A stretch of 5,571 nucleotides of DNA, taken from positions 1-5,571 of the forward strand of contig JAUVCU010000132.1 of NCBI GenBank assembly GCA_030590715.1, read 5' to 3'. Of this stretch, positions 4,519-5,571 are shown piece after piece. The notes under the pieces are model-generated. The model did not search any database. It saw only the letters and a list, made by a program, of their open reading frames with translations, and was not told the origin of the DNA. The position numbers and the translations under genes were made by a program. Each line of letters begins with the position of its first letter. Positions within the stretch are counted from its first letter, which is position 1. Origin of the DNA: Lentisphaeria bacterium. Its GTDB lineage: Bacteria; Verrucomicrobiota; Lentisphaeria; Victivallales; JAUVCU01.

Positions 4519-5571
4519 ATGAAGACAAATATTGCAGAGTACCTTTCAGAAATTGCGGGGATTTATCCTAACAACAAAGCAATCTCTTATCCTAGTGGAC
4601 GCGATCGACAAAATCGCGTTACGTATAGTTCGCTGACTTTTTCTCAATTGGAAAGTCTGACAAATGCCTATGCAAGTGAATTTAAATGCCACGGTATTGT
4701 TAAAGGAACAAAAACTTTGCTAATGCTTCGTCCGAGTCTAGACTTTATTGCTGCTGTATTTGCCGTCTTTAAAGTTGGTGCAATTCCAATTTTGATCGAC
4801 CCGGGAATGGGGCGCAAAAATATGCTTACATGCATAAAAAATACAGCTCCTGAAGCTTTGATTGCTGAATCTGAAGTTCATTGGATTAAATATCTTTTCC
4901 CTGGAACGTTTAAAACTATTAAAACGGCTTTCTCGTATGGGAAGTTTTCAGCTCCTGGAGTTTCGCGTTTAGAGGATATTGCTAAAACACTAATAGATAA
5001 GCCTGAACTGAAATTCTCTTTTGAAATAGAACAGACAAATCTTGAGGACACTGCGGCTATTCTTTTTACAACAGGAAGCACAGGTCCTCCGAAAGGAGTT
5101 GTTTGTACACATGAGATTTTTATTGCTCAAACAGAAATTATAAGAGACACGTACGGTGCCGGGCCAGATCACGTAGATATGCCGGCATTCCCGCTGTTTG
5201 CGCTTTTTGCCGCGGCTCTTGGGATGCCGTGTGTTATTCCGGATATGGACCCGACTAAGCCAGCACAAGCTGATCCCCGCAAAATTATTGAAGCGATTCA
5301 GGACAATGGAGTTTCGTTTTCGTTCGGTTCTCCTGCTTTCTGGAGAACGGTTGCGACCTACTGTGTTGAAAACAAAATTAAGCTTCCATCTTTGAAACGG
5401 GTTCTTATGGCCGGAGCTCCGGTAAATGATGAACTCCACTCCATGCTAAAAAAAGTGATGGGAGAAGGTGGCGAAACAATGGTTCCTTACGGTTGTACAG
5501 AATCGTTGCCGATTGTTAATTTTAACGGAACAGAAATGCTTGCCGAAACAGCTCAACTGACAAAAGAGGGA
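4519..5571 (+). CDS. OleC-like AMP-forming ligase / fatty acid CoA ligase family protein, 3' truncated
   Basis: The frame is open from the ATG at 4519 to the window edge, giving 351 residues. The protein belongs to the ANL adenylate-forming superfamily. Its P-loop is FTTGSTGPPKG (183-193) and the adenine/acyl-site motif is PYGCTES (323-329, Glu328). The stretch VDMPAFPLFALFAAALGMP followed by VIPDMDPTKPAQADP (219-253) is characteristic of OleC-type proteins and not of ordinary acyl-CoA ligases. OleC converts a beta-hydroxy acid into a beta-lactone with ATP in head-to-head long-chain olefin synthesis, working with OleA, OleB and OleD. Ordinary family members make acyl-AMP and acyl-CoA. OleC proteins are typically around 550 residues, so about two-thirds is visible; the mobile C-terminal domain is missing. 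No oleA, oleB or oleD lies within the window. The assignment to this subfamily is from recalled motifs, so true beta-lactone synthetase activity is a moderate-confidence inference. Confidence 0.85.
   Translation, partial: MKTNIAEYLSEIAGIYPNNKAISYPSGRDRQNRVTYSSLTFSQLESLTNAYASEFKCHGIVKGTKTLLMLRPSLDFIAAVFAVFKVGAIPILIDPGMGRKNMLTCIKNTAPEALIAESEVHWIKYLFPGTFKTIKTAFSYGKFSAPGVSRLEDIAKTLIDKPELKFSFEIEQTNLEDTAAILFTTGSTGPPKGVVCTHEIFIAQTEIIRDTYGAGPDHVDMPAFPLFALFAAALGMPCVIPDMDPTKPAQADPRKIIEAIQDNGVSFSFGSPAFWRTVATYCVENKIKLPSLKRVLMAGAPVNDELHSMLKKVMGEGGETMVPYGCTESLPIVNFNGTEMLAETAQLTKEG

Noticed and set aside
5198..5395. Overlapping open frames inside the OleC-like gene on both strands (also 4878-5081 and 4990-5439 on the - strand)
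   Set aside because: They are antisense or off-frame shadows of a gene with clear family motifs across the same interval, and the translations show no recognisable domain.

Overview
The window looks like chromosomal DNA from a Gram-negative bacterium of the PVC superphylum, most likely Lentisphaerota or a relative. This is inferred from the gene mix and the protein flavour: a sulfatase-activating formylglycine-generating enzyme (FGE), an OleC-like ligase, and a moderately AT-rich coding style. No single marker proves the taxonomy.

Layout, left to right: (1) the C-terminal half of an FGE-family protein on the + strand, cut by the window edge (1-483). (2) A short convergent gap with a hairpin. 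(3) A complete dnaA on the - strand with a TTG start (520-1914). (4) A gene-free stretch of about 500 bp (1915-2417) that is the most interesting part of the window. (5) Three + strand genes with short gaps and no obvious terminators between them: nagA (2418-3617), an RlmI-like SAM-dependent methyltransferase (3640-4485), and an OleC-like AMP-forming ligase that runs off the right edge (4519-5571).

The intergenic region has the features of a replication origin (oriC). It holds three exact copies of the 9-mer TTATTAACA, a variant of the DnaA box TTATCCACA. One lies 37 bp upstream of the dnaA start. One sits in a head-to-tail array of four 11-bp units (9-mer plus 2-bp linker) at 2201-2244. One faces that array from 2153-2161 as part of a 15-bp inverted repeat. 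T-tract-rich DNA lies on the dnaA side, and a short G/C patch followed by AT-rich DNA lies on the nagA side. No canonical TTATCCACA was found. The DnaA encoded next door carries two substitutions (Asn430 and Ala432) at positions that read bases in E. coli DnaA (Asp433 and Thr435), so protein and box may have diverged together. That link is a hypothesis.

Functionally the genes are a mix: sulfatase maturation, replication initiation, amino-sugar catabolism, probable RNA methylation, and a beta-lactone/olefin-type fatty-acid enzyme. Only the dnaA/origin pair forms a clear functional unit. The three rightward genes may be co-transcribed but show no shared pathway.
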